DNA from: Pararhizobium sp. A13
GTDB taxonomy: Bacteria > Pseudomonadota > Alphaproteobacteria > Rhizobiales > Rhizobiaceae
Direction: 5' to 3'
DNA length: 64,000 bases
Assembly: GCF_040126305.1 (NCBI RefSeq)
Contig: NZ_CP149510.1
Coordinates: forward strand, 2,553,001-2,617,000
In this document: in pieces, positions 36,564 through 46,023 of the stretch
Position numbering within the stretch: position 1 is the first letter of the stretch
Layout: every line of letters starts with the position of its first letter
Notes under the pieces: generated by a model
Told to the model about the DNA's origin: nothing
Seen by the model: only the letters and a program-made list of their open reading frames with translations
Database searches by the model: none
Made by a program: the position numbers and the translations under genes

Positions 36564-38354
36564 ATGCACCCTTACCGCAGCCACACTTGTGCCGCTCTCA
36601 GCAAATCCGATGTCGGCCAGACCGGCCGCCTGTCCGGCTGGGTTCACCGCGTCCGCGACCATGGCGGCCTGCTGTTCGTCGACCTTCGCGATCACTACGG
36701 CATGACACAGATCGTCGTCGATCCCGACAGCCCGGCCTTCAAGGCGGCAGAAACCGTGCGCGGCGAGTGGGTCATCCGCGTCGACGGCCTCGTCAAGGCC
36801 CGTTCGGACGAGACCGTCAACAAGCACATGGCGACCGGCGAGATCGAGCTTTACGCGCAGGAGATCGAAGTGCTCTCCGCCGCCAAGGAGTTGCCGCTGC
36901 CGGTGTTCGGCGAGCCGGACTATCCCGAAGACGTGCGCCTGAAATACCGCTTCCTCGACCTGCGCCGCGAAACGCTGCACCGGAACATCGTCAAGCGCAC
37001 CCAGATCATCGCCGACATGCGCCGCCGCATGTCCGAGATCGGTTTTGCCGAATATTCGACGCCGATCCTGACGGCATCCTCGCCGGAAGGCGCGCGCGAC
37101 TTCCTCGTTCCTTCCCGCATCCATGAAGGCAAGTTCTTCGCTCTGCCGCAGGCGCCGCAGCAGTACAAGCAGCTGCTGATGGTTGCCGGCTTCGACCGCT
37201 ACTTCCAGATCGCGCCCTGCTTCCGCGACGAAGACCCGCGCGCCGACCGCCTGCCGGGCGAATTCTACCAGCTCGACCTCGAAATGAGCTTCGTCACCCA
37301 GGAAGACGTCTGGAACACGATGGAACCGGTCCTGCGCGGCGTCTTCGAGCAGTTCGCCGAAGGTAAGCCGGTGACGCAGCAGTTCCGCCGCATTCCCCAC
37401 GAGACGGCGATCCGCACCTACGGCTCGGACAAGCCGGACCTCAGAAACCCGATCGAGATGCAGGCCGTGACCGAGCATTTCGCCGGCTCCGGCTTCAAGG
37501 TCTTCGCCAACATGATTGCGTCGAACCCGAAGGTCGAGGTCTGGGCGATCCCGGCCAAGACCGGCGGCTCCAGAGCTTTCTGCGACCGCATGAACGCCTG
37601 GGCACAGTCGACCGGCCAGCCGGGCCTCGGCTATATCTTCTGGCGCAAGGAAGGCGAGAAGCTCGAAGGCGCAGGTCCGCTCGCCAAGAACATCGGCGAG
37701 GAGCGCACCGATGCGATCCGCACGCAGCTCGGCCTCGATGACGGCGACGCCTGCTTCTTCGTCGCCGGCGACCCGGCCAAGTTCTACAAGTTCGCAGGCG
37801 AAGCCCGCACCCGCGCCGGCGAGGAACTGGACCTCGTCGACCGCGACCGCTTCGAGCTGTGCTGGATCATCGACTTCCCGTTCTACGAATGGCTGGAAGA
37901 CGAAAAGAAGATCGACTTCGCCCACAACCCCTTCTCGATGCCGCAGGGTGGTCTCGAAGCATTGAACACGCAGGATCCGCTGTCGCTCAAGGCCTACCAG
38001 TACGACCTCGTCTGCAACGGCTTCGAGATCGCCTCTGGCTCGATCCGTAACCAGCTGCCGGAAGTCATGGTCAAGGCCTTTGAACTGACCGGCAAGTCGG
38101 CCGAGGAGGTCGAGGAGCAGTTCGGCGGTCTCTACCGCGCCTTCCAGTACGGTGCCCCGCCGCATGGCGGCATGGCAGCCGGCATCGACCGCGTCATCAT
38201 GCTGCTCGTCGGTGCCAAGAACCTGCGCGAAGTGACGCTGTTCCCGATGAACCAGCAGGCCCAGGATCTCCTGATGGGCGCCCCGAGCCCGGCAACGCCG
38301 GCGCAGCTGCGCGAACTCGCGCTGCGGGTCATCCCGACGGCGAAGAAGGACTGA
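36564..38354 (+). CDS. aspS: Aspartyl-tRNA synthetase
   Basis: 596 residues, the length of the bacterial type with the GAD insertion. The N-terminal OB-fold binds the anticodon ([21 protein letters not shown]). Class II motifs are present: motif 2 [19 protein letters not shown] and motif 3 [14 protein letters not shown]. It charges tRNA-Asp with aspartate; in many alphaproteobacteria the enzyme is non-discriminating, also charging tRNA-Asn where no AsnRS exists, but that cannot be settled here. The start is the second of two adjacent ATG codons, matching rhizobial enzymes that begin [12 protein letters not shown] strong terminator follows. Confidence 0.96.
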   Translation: MHPYRSHTCAALSKSDVGQTGRLSGWVHRVRDHGGLLFVDLRDHYGMTQIVVDPDSPAFKAAETVRGEWVIRVDGLVKARSDETVNKHMATGEIELYAQEIEVLSAAKELPLPVFGEPDYPEDVRLKYRFLDLRRETLHRNIVKRTQIIADMRRRMSEIGFAEYSTPILTASSPEGARDFLVPSRIHEGKFFALPQAPQQYKQLLMVAGFDRYFQIAPCFRDEDPRADRLPGEFYQLDLEMSFVTQEDVWNTMEPVLRGVFEQFAEGKPVTQQFRRIPHETAIRTYGSDKPDLRNPIEMQAVTEHFAGSGFKVFANMIASNPKVEVWAIPAKTGGSRAFCDRMNAWAQSTGQPGLGYIFWRKEGEKLEGAGPLAKNIGEERTDAIRTQLGLDDGDACFFVAGDPAKFYKFAGEARTRAGEELDLVDRDRFELCWIIDFPFYEWLEDEKKIDFAHNPFSMPQGGLEALNTQDPLSLKAYQYDLVCNGFEIASGSIRNQLPEVMVKAFELTGKSAEEVEEQFGGLYRAFQYGAPPHGGMAAGIDRVIMLLVGAKNLREVTLFPMNQQAQDLLMGAPSPATPAQLRELALRVIPTAKKD

Positions 38355-38380
38355 GGTCTCCCGTCAATTTGTGAGCTTGG

Positions 38381-38409
38381 AACCCGGCAATCCTGATTGC
38401 CGGGTTTTT
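38381..38409 (+). terminator. Rho-independent terminator of aspS
   Basis: A perfect 12-bp stem, AACCCGGCAATC with GATTGCCGGGTT, around a two-base CT centre, followed by TTT. It lies 27 bp after the aspS stop. Confidence 0.9.
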
Positions 38410-38515
38410 GCGTTTAGGCTGACAAGAAAAGCTGAATTCGCAACTTATGGTAATGACTTTGGTTTGGCATTTGGGTAAGGCAGGAGCATAAACGCTTATT
38501 TCGAAAGGTTATTAT

Positions 38516-40717
38516 ATGTCTTTTGGGGCCGGTAAAATAACGACGGTCAATACTTCCGACCTGCACTATTCCGTGTATGACACCGCGATGACCCTGCTCG
38601 ATGATGGCGGTTGGATTGTCAGCTGGGATGCGGAGAAAACCGGCGATAGTGGTATCGGTTCGTTCATTCAACGATATAACGCGGCGGGTCAGAAGACCGG
38701 TGGCGAGGTTTTTGTTGCCAGCGTTCCATTCCCTTCGGAAGAGTATTCCCCGACCTATGCCGGTTCCGACGTCGTGGGTCTTTCCAGCGGGGGCTGGGTT
38801 GTCGCCTGGGCGACGGAGAACTCTGCGGCCGGTGGGACGGGCAATGAGGTTTATCTTCAGCAGTACAGTGCCAGCGGTGCGGCGATCGGAACGGCGGCCC
38901 TTGTCAATACGACGACGGCCGGCCACCAATTCGACCCTGAGATCACCAGTTTGACGAATGGTGGCTGGGTCGTGAGCTGGACATCTTCCGCACAGGACGG
39001 TGACGGCTATGGGGTCTTTTACCAGCAATACGATGCTCTCGGTGTCAAAGTGGGGGCAGAAAGCCAAGTGAACAGCTCTTCCGGCGGCGATCAGAGAGAC
39101 CCGGCCGTGACCGCCCTTTCTGGCGGGCGTTGGCTTGCAACGTGGACAACCTACGATCCCGACACAAAGAAGGGGGGCGTCAATCAGCAGCTTTTCGATG
39201 CAGCGGGCCAGAAGGTAGGAGCGGAGACCCAGGTCAATACGAAGAGCAATGGGTACTTTTCGGATTCATCCGTTACGACCCTGTCCAACGGTGGTTGGGT
39301 CGTGACTTGGCATTGGACAAATAGTGGTCACAACGAAATTTATCAGAAGGTCTATGACGCGTCGGGCACGGCAATTTCTTTGTCGGATATCAGTGTGGGG
39401 CAGACCAAGGGATATGGTGGCGCGTCGGACCCCGTTGTCGCCGCACTGTCGAGCGGTGGTTGGGTCGTAGCCTGGAACTATTTCGGCGTAAACGACTCGG
39501 ACGGCATTTACATTCAGGTTTACGACAAAAGCGGCAAGGTCATCGGCACACGACAAATGGTCAGCGCCGACGGCGACCAGGTGGATACTCCGGCGATAAC
39601 CGCCTTGGAAAATGACGGCTTCGTCGTGTCGTGGGGAAACGTGGGCAATGGCACGCTCACCATTGAGCAACGGCAGTTTTCCGGAAAAAACGCGGCACCG
39701 TCTGGTACCAACACCGTGCTGTCGCTCAAGGAAGACGCGAAGCACGTGTTTGTTGCGAAGGATTTCGGGTTCGTCGATAAGGATGGCGATAGTCTTGCCG
39801 GGGTGGTCATTTCTGCGATTTCCTCTCACGGCTCGCTGAAGCTTGACGGAAAACTCGTATCTGCCGGTCAGGTGGTTAAAGCCGCGGACTTTGCCAAGCT
39901 CAGTTGGACGCCGGATGCGAACATCAATGGCGACTCTGTAACGGCTTTCAGCTTCAAGGTGATGGACAGCGGCGACACATTTCACGGTGGAGTCAACATC
40001 GACCCGACACCCAATTGGGTACGGTTCGACATTGCTCCGGTGGTTGACAACATCAAGGGTACGCCCAGCGACAACAAGCTTTTTGGCACCAGCGATGACG
40101 ACATTCTGACCGGATATGCGGGAAATGATCTTCTGAACGGAAAAGGCGGAGCTGATCAGATGTTCGGCGGCGTGGGTAATGACACCTATATCGTCGACAA
40201 TATCAAGGACATCGTGAATGAATCAGATTTTGGAGGCGGCTTCGATACTATCAACGCATCGGTAAGTTATGTCGCCGAGTGGGAAATTGAGTGCCTAATC
40301 TTGACTGGAAGTGCGGATATCGACGGCACGAGTGATGGTAAATTCATTTTTGGAAATGCCGGCAACAACCGCCTGACAGGAGGCTACGGCGCGCTTTTCG
40401 GGGGAGCCGGCAATGACATATTGGATGGCCTCGATGGCCGCGATGTATTGACCGGCGGAGCCGGAAGGGATGTTTTCGTGCGCCTATACAAGGACACAAC
40501 ATCCGATACGATTACCGACTTTGACGCGGTTGGGTTTGACCACGATCTGCTGAACCTGCAGGGATTTAAGCTGACAACCTCCTTTGCAACGTTCAAGGCA
40601 AAACATGTGAAGCAGTACGGCGATGACGTCCATGTGGAGAACGACCACGGCAAGGCATTGTTCATACTGGAAAATGTTAGCATTGCCGACATCGGCAGAT
40701 CTGATTTCCTGTTTTGA
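38516..40717 (+). CDS. Large RTX protein with seven GGWVV-type repeats
   Basis: 733 residues, no signal peptide. Residues about 25-390 hold seven repeats of 45 to 60 residues, each centred on a GGWVVSW-like motif (GGWIVSWDAE, GGWVVAWATE, GGWVVSWTSS, GGRWLATWTT, GGWVVTWHWT, GGWVVAWNYF, DGFVVSWGNV) and ending in a QxYDASG-like strand. Seven such units suggest a beta-propeller. Residues about 395-510 look like a cadherin/tandem-95 type beta-sandwich. Calcium-binding nonapeptides follow (GYAGNDLLN, GGVGNDTYI, GGAGNDILD, GGAGRDVFV), and the C terminus DFLF is the classic type I secretion signal. AAAGG precedes the ATG. No secretion genes are adjacent. Confidence 0.88.
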   Translation: MSFGAGKITTVNTSDLHYSVYDTAMTLLDDGGWIVSWDAEKTGDSGIGSFIQRYNAAGQKTGGEVFVASVPFPSEEYSPTYAGSDVVGLSSGGWVVAWATENSAAGGTGNEVYLQQYSASGAAIGTAALVNTTTAGHQFDPEITSLTNGGWVVSWTSSAQDGDGYGVFYQQYDALGVKVGAESQVNSSSGGDQRDPAVTALSGGRWLATWTTYDPDTKKGGVNQQLFDAAGQKVGAETQVNTKSNGYFSDSSVTTLSNGGWVVTWHWTNSGHNEIYQKVYDASGTAISLSDISVGQTKGYGGASDPVVAALSSGGWVVAWNYFGVNDSDGIYIQVYDKSGKVIGTRQMVSADGDQVDTPAITALENDGFVVSWGNVGNGTLTIEQRQFSGKNAAPSGTNTVLSLKEDAKHVFVAKDFGFVDKDGDSLAGVVISAISSHGSLKLDGKLVSAGQVVKAADFAKLSWTPDANINGDSVTAFSFKVMDSGDTFHGGVNIDPTPNWVRFDIAPVVDNIKGTPSDNKLFGTSDDDILTGYAGNDLLNGKGGADQMFGGVGNDTYIVDNIKDIVNESDFGGGFDTINASVSYVAEWEIECLILTGSADIDGTSDGKFIFGNAGNNRLTGGYGALFGGAGNDILDGLDGRDVLTGGAGRDVFVRLYKDTTSDTITDFDAVGFDHDLLNLQGFKLTTSFATFKAKHVKQYGDDVHVENDHGKALFILENVSIADIGRSDFLF

Positions 40718-40745
40718 CGTTCAAACAATAGATTGGCCTGCTTGA

Positions 40746-40767
40746 ACCCGGCACATGTGTGCCGGGT
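40746..40767 (+). terminator. Palindromic hairpin after the large RTX gene
   Basis: A 10-bp stem, ACCCGGCACA with TGTGCCGGGT, around a TG turn, 28 bp after the RTX stop. It lacks a T tract, so it may not be a true intrinsic terminator. It lies between two plus-strand genes. Confidence 0.5.
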
Positions 40768-40835
40768 CAGACTGAAAATTGGAACTTTCTCCGAGCGGGG
40801 CTGTTGTTACAACCACAGAAGCAAGGAGAAAGAGC

Positions 40836-41153
40836 ATGCGCAAGACAGTTCTGGCCGCCTCCGCGGTCTTCATGGCGCTCACGGGGCCGGCCTTTGCACA
40901 GGCCGTTGTCGTTGACCCCGGCATGACCAATTCGACCACCGTCGAGCTTCCGGGCGAGGTTCGCACCTACGTCTTGCAGCGTCAGGTTCCGTCGGTGGCC
41001 TATGAGGGTGCCATCGTTGTCGGACAGCCTTTGCCGGACACGGTCCAGCTTCATCTGGTCGATGGGCACCCCGATTATGCCTATTCCGTCGTTAACGAGC
41101 GGCGTGTGATCGTCAATCCGCAAAACCGCACGATCATTCAGGTTCTGGAATAG
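40836..41153 (+). CDS. DUF1236 secreted protein
   Basis: 105 residues. A Sec signal peptide (LAASAVFMALTGPAFAQ) is followed by a DUF1236-type domain: TYVLQRQVPSV, IVVGQPLPDTVQLHLV and YSVVNERRVIVNPQNRTIIQVL. This small periplasmic domain is common in rhizobia and has no known role. AAGGAG stands seven bases before the ATG. A bidirectional terminator shared with the next, convergent gene follows the stop. Family recognition is from the ordered motifs only. Confidence 0.82.
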   Translation: MRKTVLAASAVFMALTGPAFAQAVVVDPGMTNSTTVELPGEVRTYVLQRQVPSVAYEGAIVVGQPLPDTVQLHLVDGHPDYAYSVVNERRVIVNPQNRTIIQVLE

Positions 41154-41169
41154 AGTGGATACAAAAAGA

Positions 41170-41204
41170 AGCCCCGGCCGTTCAAAGAAACGGCCGGGGC
41201 TTTT
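41170..41204. terminator. Bidirectional terminator
   Basis: A 13-bp perfect stem, AGCCCCGGCCGTT with AACGGCCGGGGCT, around a six-base loop (CAAAGA), with TTTT on the right and AAAAAGA on the left. It ends the DUF1236 gene and the convergent gene at 41225. Confidence 0.92.
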
Positions 41205-41224
41205 GATTGTCCGGTTGCCGGATA

Positions 41225-42418
41225 TCAGTCGTTCGCCGTCACCTTGACGCCAAGTACGCTCGGTACCGTGTTCGGAGCGCCCATGGCGGCGCCGATGATC
41301 ATCGGGAAAGGCACAGGGTTGGCCGGCTCGGCACTGATTGTCAGGCTCTTCGGCGCATCGAGATAGCTGTTGACCGCGGTCGAGACCTGGTTCTGCAGTT
41401 CCGGTACGTTGAGCTGCGCCATCATCAACGGCACCATGCCCTTCAGCGACTGGGCCAGCTGGTCGCCGGAAACGCCCTGCTGTCCACCGATGTAATCGAG
41501 GACGCGCTTGGTGATCGTCGCGTCGTCGAAGCGGATGGAGGCACTGTTGAAGGTCAACTGCTGGACGAGGCCCATCATCGCAAGGCCCATCGCCTGGTTC
41601 GCTTCTTCCTTGTTAGGATTGGCGGCCGCGGCTTTTGTCGCCTCCTGCATGGACTTCACGAAGTCCAGCGTATAGCCGGAAATATCGAAGGCGAGCGCAA
41701 GCCGGCCGACATTGGCGAAGTCGAAGGCGTATTCCTCAAGCGAAACATTGCCGGTGGCGATTTCCCAGCTGCCTTTCATCGTCATTTCGCCGTCAAGCGT
41801 CTTCAGGCCGAGCTTTTCGATCGCATCCTTGGCCTTGGCGTCTTCGACCTCGGAGAGATCGGCCTTGATGCCGGAAAGCGTCGCGTCGAAATCGAAGCCG
41901 GCGTCGCTCTCCTGCTTCGTCAGATTGGCTTCGGATTCCTCCATCGAGAAAACCTGCTTGCCCTTGACCGTGACCGTGACCGGGCCGGTGCCGGCGGTTT
42001 CGTAAAGAACGATATCGTTGATCGTGCCGCCTGCCGGATTACCGGGAATGGTCAATCCGCCCATCGTGATGTCCTTGGCGGTTATCGCGGCTTCGTCTTC
42101 CTTGATGTCGACATCCGGCAGCGTGACCGTCTCGGCATAATAGCCGCCGCCGTCTGTTTCCTCGACGCCTTCGAGCGTGACTTCGCCGACCTTGAAATCC
42201 TTGCCCGGGGCTGCAGTCGATTTGACGGTGACGCCCGTCAGCGTCACCGTCGTGCCGTCGACGGCAACATTTTCATAGGCGATGGAACCACCGCTGAGCG
42301 CGTAGGCGGCATTCAGCTTGGTGACGAGATCCGCGCCGTCGAGCGCGAAGGCCGGACCGGAAAGGCCGATGAAAGCGGAACTGGCCAGCATCAGACGGAG
42401 GTTGCGGGTAGGCATCAT
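41225..42418 (-). CDS. Exported protein of unknown function (DUF945-like architecture possible)
   Basis: 397 residues with a signal peptide (LMLASSAFIGLSGPAFALD). The mature protein alternates short beta strands with threonine- and valine-rich segments (TTVTLTGVTVKSTAAPGKD, GPVTVTVKGKQVF), then a helical stretch (LDFVKSMQEATKAAAAN) and a C-terminal region ending PNTVPSVLGVKVTAND. This could be a periplasmic or outer-membrane lipid-handling type fold, but I cannot name a family. AAAGGA lies eight bases before the first of two ATG codons. A 115-residue in-frame extension upstream is not credible. It is divergent from parC. Confidence 0.75.
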   Translation of the reverse strand: MMPTRNLRLMLASSAFIGLSGPAFALDGADLVTKLNAAYALSGGSIAYENVAVDGTTVTLTGVTVKSTAAPGKDFKVGEVTLEGVEETDGGGYYAETVTLPDVDIKEDEAAITAKDITMGGLTIPGNPAGGTINDIVLYETAGTGPVTVTVKGKQVFSMEESEANLTKQESDAGFDFDATLSGIKADLSEVEDAKAKDAIEKLGLKTLDGEMTMKGSWEIATGNVSLEEYAFDFANVGRLALAFDISGYTLDFVKSMQEATKAAAANPNKEEANQAMGLAMMGLVQQLTFNSASIRFDDATITKRVLDYIGGQQGVSGDQLAQSLKGMVPLMMAQLNVPELQNQVSTAVNSYLDAPKSLTISAEPANPVPFPMIIGAAMGAPNTVPSVLGVKVTAND

Positions 42419-42818
42419 GAGGTGGGTCCTTTGTTGGAAAGGTTTAATTTGGAAGGCATTCCTAGTACGGATTAAGGCCGAAATATATTCAAATCCGTTT
42501 ACAGAGTCATGTCGTGGCAGCGTTGCTGTTTTCATCGAAAACCGGCCTTCGAGGGCAACCACGATTGTTTGACGACGAGATTCACGGCGGGCAAGAACGG
42601 CAAATTTCGACAGGCTACGCATAAGGGGCCCTTGTATGGAATCGTTTTGAAGGCAGCGATCGGCGAATAGCACGTCTGCAACCATATGTGGTAGCGGGGC
42701 CTTGATGTATTTTCGACATCCCACACAGCCGTTGACGAGATCGCTGCGGCAGTGGTTCTCCACAGCGCAATGCCCTGCAATCCTTGCCGTTCAGGGCCTG
42801 TTGGGGTAGCAAGAAAGC
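42419..42818. other. Intergenic region upstream of parC
   Basis: 400 bp between divergent genes. It should hold the parC promoter and the promoter of the exported protein gene. I see no supported small gene, RNA gene or clear palindrome in it. Confidence 0.4.
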
Positions 42819-45095
42819 ATGGGACAAAGCCTTTTGCCGCCGTCGGGCGGAGACGATCATATTCTGCCTGTTGACCTCAAGGCGGCGCTGGAAGAGCGCT
42901 ACCTTGCCTATGCGCTGTCGACGATCATGCACCGCGCGCTGCCGGATGTTCGCGACGGCCTGAAGCCGGTGCATCGCCGCATCGTTCATGCGATGAGCGA
43001 AATGGGGCTGCGCTCCAATTCGTCCTTCAAGAAATGCGCCCGTATCGTCGGCGACGTCATCGGTAAGTTCCACCCGCATGGCGACCAGTCGGTCTATGAT
43101 GCCCTGGTGCGCCTGGCGCAGGATTTCTCCCAGCGTTATCCGATCGTCGACGGGCAGGGCAACTTCGGCAATATCGACGGCGACAGCGCCGCCGCCTATC
43201 GTTACACCGAAGCGCGCATGACCGATGTCGCGAGCCTGCTTCTCGAAGGCATCGATCAGGACGCGGTCGATTTCCGCCCGACCTACAACGAGGAAGACCA
43301 GGAGCCGGTCGTCTTGCCCGGCGCCTTCCCGAACCTTCTGGCCAATGGCGCCTCCGGCATCGCCGTCGGCATGGCAACGTCCATTCCGCCGCACAACGCG
43401 CATGAACTCTGCGATGCGGCGCTGCACCTGATCAAGAACCCGGATGCGACCATCGAAGACCTGATGTTCGATCCGAACAATCCCGAACGGGGCGGGATCG
43501 AAGGCCCCGACCTTCCGACCGGCGGCATCATCATCGACAGCCGCGAGAGCATCATCGAAGCCTACAAGACCGGCCGCGGCGGTTTCCGCGTCCGTGCAAA
43601 ATGGGAAGTCGAGGATACCGGCCGCGGCGGCTATCAGATCATCGTCACCGAAATCCCCTTCCAGGTGCAGAAGTCGCGGCTGATCGAGAAGATCGCCGAG
43701 CTTCTTTTGGCCCGCAAGCTACCGCTCCTCGAAGACGTGCGTGATGAATCGGCCGAGGATGTCCGGCTCGTGCTGGTGCCGAAGAGCCGTTCGGTCGACC
43801 CGACGATCCTGATGGAATCGCTGTTCAAGCTGTCTGAGCTCGAAAACCGCATTCCGCTCAATATGAACGTCCTGTCGATGGGGCGCGTGCCCAAGGTGAT
43901 GGCGCTGAACGAGGTTCTGCTCGAATGGCTGGACCATCGCCGCGAGGTCTTGCTGCGCCGCTCGCGCTTCCGGCTCGCCGCCATCGACCGCCGTCTCGAA
44001 ATTTTGGGCGGCTATCTCATCGCCTATCTCAATCTCGATGAAGTCATTCGCATCATCCGGGAGGAGGACGAGCCGAAGCCCGCGCTGATCGAGCGCTTCA
44101 CGCTCACCGACCTGCAGGCCGAATCGATCCTCAACATGCGGCTGCGCTCCTTGCGTAAGCTCGAGGAATTCGAAATCCGCACCGAGTTCGATGCCCTGTC
44201 GAAGGAGAAGGCGGAAATCGAGGCGCTGCTCGCCTCCGACGACAAGCAGTGGCAGACCGTCGCTTGGGAAATCGGCGAGGTGAAGAAGAAATTCGCCAAG
44301 GCCACCGAGATCGGCCGCCGCCGCACGCTGTTCTCGAACGCTCCGGAAGCCGATCTGGAGGCGATCCAGCAGGCGATGATCGAGAAGGAACCGATCACCG
44401 TCGTCATCTCGGAAAAGGGCTGGATTCGCGCGCTGAAGGGCCACATCTCCGACGTCTCGACGCTGCAGTTCAAGGAGGGCGACGGGCTGAAGCTGTCGTT
44501 CACGGCCTCCACCACGGACCGCATCCTCGTCGTCACCACCGGAGGCAAGGCCTATACGCTGGGTGGCGACAAGCTGCCGGGCGGACGCGGCCATGGCGAG
44601 CCGCTGCGCATCATCGTCGATATGGAAAACGACCAGGACGTCCTGACCGCCTTTGTCCACGACCCGGCCCGCAAGCTGCTGGTCTCGTCGGCGGCCGGCA
44701 ACGGCTTCGTCGTGCCGGAGGTCGACATGGTCGCCAACACCCGCAAGGGCAAGCAGATCATGAACGTCGCCATGCCGGACGAGTCCAAGCTCGTCATCCC
44801 GGTGAAAGGCGATCACGTCGCAATCGTCGGCGAGAACCGCAAGATGCTGGTCTTCCCGTTGGCGCAGATCCCGGAAATGGGCCGCGGCAAGGGCGTGCGC
44901 CTGCAGCGTTACAAGGACGGCGGCGTCTCCGACATCCGCTGCTTCGCCATCGCTGACGGCCTCACCTGGGCCGACAGTGCCGGCCGCAGCTTCGTCAAGA
45001 CTAAGGACGAACTCATCGAATGGCTGGGCGACCGGGCGTCTGCGGGCAGGACGGTGCCGAAGGGTTTCCCGCGGAGTGGGAAGTTTACGGGGTGA
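42819..45095 (+). CDS. parC: DNA topoisomerase IV subunit A
   Basis: 758 residues. The breakage-reunion domain includes [13 protein letters not shown], the quinolone-resistance region [19 protein letters not shown] and the catalytic tyrosine 129 in YRYTEARM. At the usual quinolone positions the residues are the common sensitive pair type (HGDQSVYDA), though aspartate-glutamine differs from E. coli and interpretation would need alignment. The C-terminal beta-pinwheel is shortened relative to GyrA, and GyrA-box sequence is not obvious, consistent with ParC. With ParE it unlinks daughter chromosomes. The stop is 15 bp from a convergent antitoxin gene. Confidence 0.94.
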   Translation: MGQSLLPPSGGDDHILPVDLKAALEERYLAYALSTIMHRALPDVRDGLKPVHRRIVHAMSEMGLRSNSSFKKCARIVGDVIGKFHPHGDQSVYDALVRLAQDFSQRYPIVDGQGNFGNIDGDSAAAYRYTEARMTDVASLLLEGIDQDAVDFRPTYNEEDQEPVVLPGAFPNLLANGASGIAVGMATSIPPHNAHELCDAALHLIKNPDATIEDLMFDPNNPERGGIEGPDLPTGGIIIDSRESIIEAYKTGRGGFRVRAKWEVEDTGRGGYQIIVTEIPFQVQKSRLIEKIAELLLARKLPLLEDVRDESAEDVRLVLVPKSRSVDPTILMESLFKLSELENRIPLNMNVLSMGRVPKVMALNEVLLEWLDHRREVLLRRSRFRLAAIDRRLEILGGYLIAYLNLDEVIRIIREEDEPKPALIERFTLTDLQAESILNMRLRSLRKLEEFEIRTEFDALSKEKAEIEALLASDDKQWQTVAWEIGEVKKKFAKATEIGRRRTLFSNAPEADLEAIQQAMIEKEPITVVISEKGWIRALKGHISDVSTLQFKEGDGLKLSFTASTTDRILVVTTGGKAYTLGGDKLPGGRGHGEPLRIIVDMENDQDVLTAFVHDPARKLLVSSAAGNGFVVPEVDMVANTRKGKQIMNVAMPDESKLVIPVKGDHVAIVGENRKMLVFPLAQIPEMGRGKGVRLQRYKDGGVSDIRCFAIADGLTWADSAGRSFVKTKDELIEWLGDRASAGRTVPKGFPRSGKFTG

Positions 45096-45110
45096 TCGGG
45101 GACTGCGACG

Positions 45111-45335
45111 TTAGGAGTCGGCGAGGCGGCTCAGCGCAACTTTGTACTTTTCCATTGCGTATCGCGCAGCTTCAAGCTGGCGTTCAAAGTCGGGGTCAAC
45201 AGCGCGCAGACGTATGACGTCGTCTGTAGCCGAGAGTTCAAGTTGATCGCCAGCTTTCCACCGAAGCTTTTTCAGCAGTGTTTTCGGAATGACAACGCCC
45301 TCCGCATTTCCAATTTTGCGCACTTTGATTTTCAT
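45111..45335 (-). CDS. AbrB/MazE-type antitoxin-like protein without a toxin gene
   Basis: 74 residues. The swapped-hairpin AbrB DNA-binding domain is clear: MKIKVRKIGNAEGVVIPK, LKKLRWKAGDQLEL. The C-terminal helix (FERQLEAARYAMEKYKVALSRLA) is the part that usually wraps a toxin. Related antitoxins are normally followed by a Doc-type toxin gene, but here the stop lies 15 bp from the parC stop on the opposite strand, leaving no room. It therefore seems to be an unpaired survivor. Start: GGAG eight bases ahead of ATG 45335. Base composition is lower in GC than neighbouring core genes. Confidence 0.82.
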   Translation of the reverse strand: MKIKVRKIGNAEGVVIPKTLLKKLRWKAGDQLELSATDDVIRLRAVDPDFERQLEAARYAMEKYKVALSRLADS

Positions 45336-45449
45336 CTCCGAAACTCCGTCCAGCGCATGGATTATGGCACTCGCGTCGTTTATGGACAACCGGCGATAGC
45401 AGGTCACATTATCCATAATGTCCGACACGGCGATCCCGTGAACGTATGG

Positions 45450-46013
45450 TTATTCGGCGATTTTCTGCTCGCGTTTGAAATCCCAGATGTCTGGATCCTG
45501 AGCTTCGAGGCTGTCCTCAAACCAATTCCAACCGCATTTGCCGATCAGCGCGACCTCTTTTGCTTTGATCGGAACGAGCAGCACAAAAATGACCGGTGGA
45601 ACGACGTTCGAGAGTTCAGCAAAGCCATCATCGAACGGGGTCGGATTGGTTGCATAGACGGCGCTGACCGTTGCGCCCGCTGCCAGTGGACGGAAGGGAT
45701 TTATCAGCTCGCCGCGCAATGCAGCCTGACTCCGTTCTTTGATATGTTCCGCGCAACAAAACAGAAAACTGGCAACGTCATCGCTTGGCAAAGACGTATG
45801 GGCTGAGATCAGTAGCTCTTGCCTGATTGTCTTCCCACCTTTGAGGTGGAGTTCGTATTCACTCAGGCCGAGTGTTGCGTAGGTTGCTATACCCTTTTCA
45901 GGCTGATCATCAAAACGCACGACTTGAATAAAATCCACGTCAGCATCAGACCATCCTTGAGAAATTCTCCCAAGATATCCTTCGAGATGCTCGGGTACTG
46001 AATTGAAGGTCAT
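45450..46013 (-). CDS. Suppressor-of-fused (SUFU) domain protein
   Basis: 187 residues. The layout fits bacterial SUFU-domain proteins: an N-terminal HLEGYLGRI helix, GIATYATLGLSEYEL, a long middle with ELLISAH, and the C-terminal IFVLLVPIKAKEVALIGKCGW block. Bacterial SUFU proteins are often predicted immunity proteins for polymorphic toxins. No toxin gene is seen beside it. It is lower in GC than its neighbours and sits with the orphan antitoxin between core genes. It is ten bases after a DMT transporter gene on the same strand. Confidence 0.72.
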   Translation of the reverse strand: MTFNSVPEHLEGYLGRISQGWSDADVDFIQVVRFDDQPEKGIATYATLGLSEYELHLKGGKTIRQELLISAHTSLPSDDVASFLFCCAEHIKERSQAALRGELINPFRPLAAGATVSAVYATNPTPFDDGFAELSNVVPPVIFVLLVPIKAKEVALIGKCGWNWFEDSLEAQDPDIWDFKREQKIAE

Positions 46014-46023
46014 TCCATCACCC

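Noticed and set aside
36477..38165. 562-residue minus-strand frame opposite aspS
   Set aside because: Antisense shadow with repeated low-complexity composition; aspS motifs are on the plus strand.
38414..39985. Minus-strand frames over the large RTX gene
   Set aside because: They mirror the repeats of the sense protein and have no start signal or domain.
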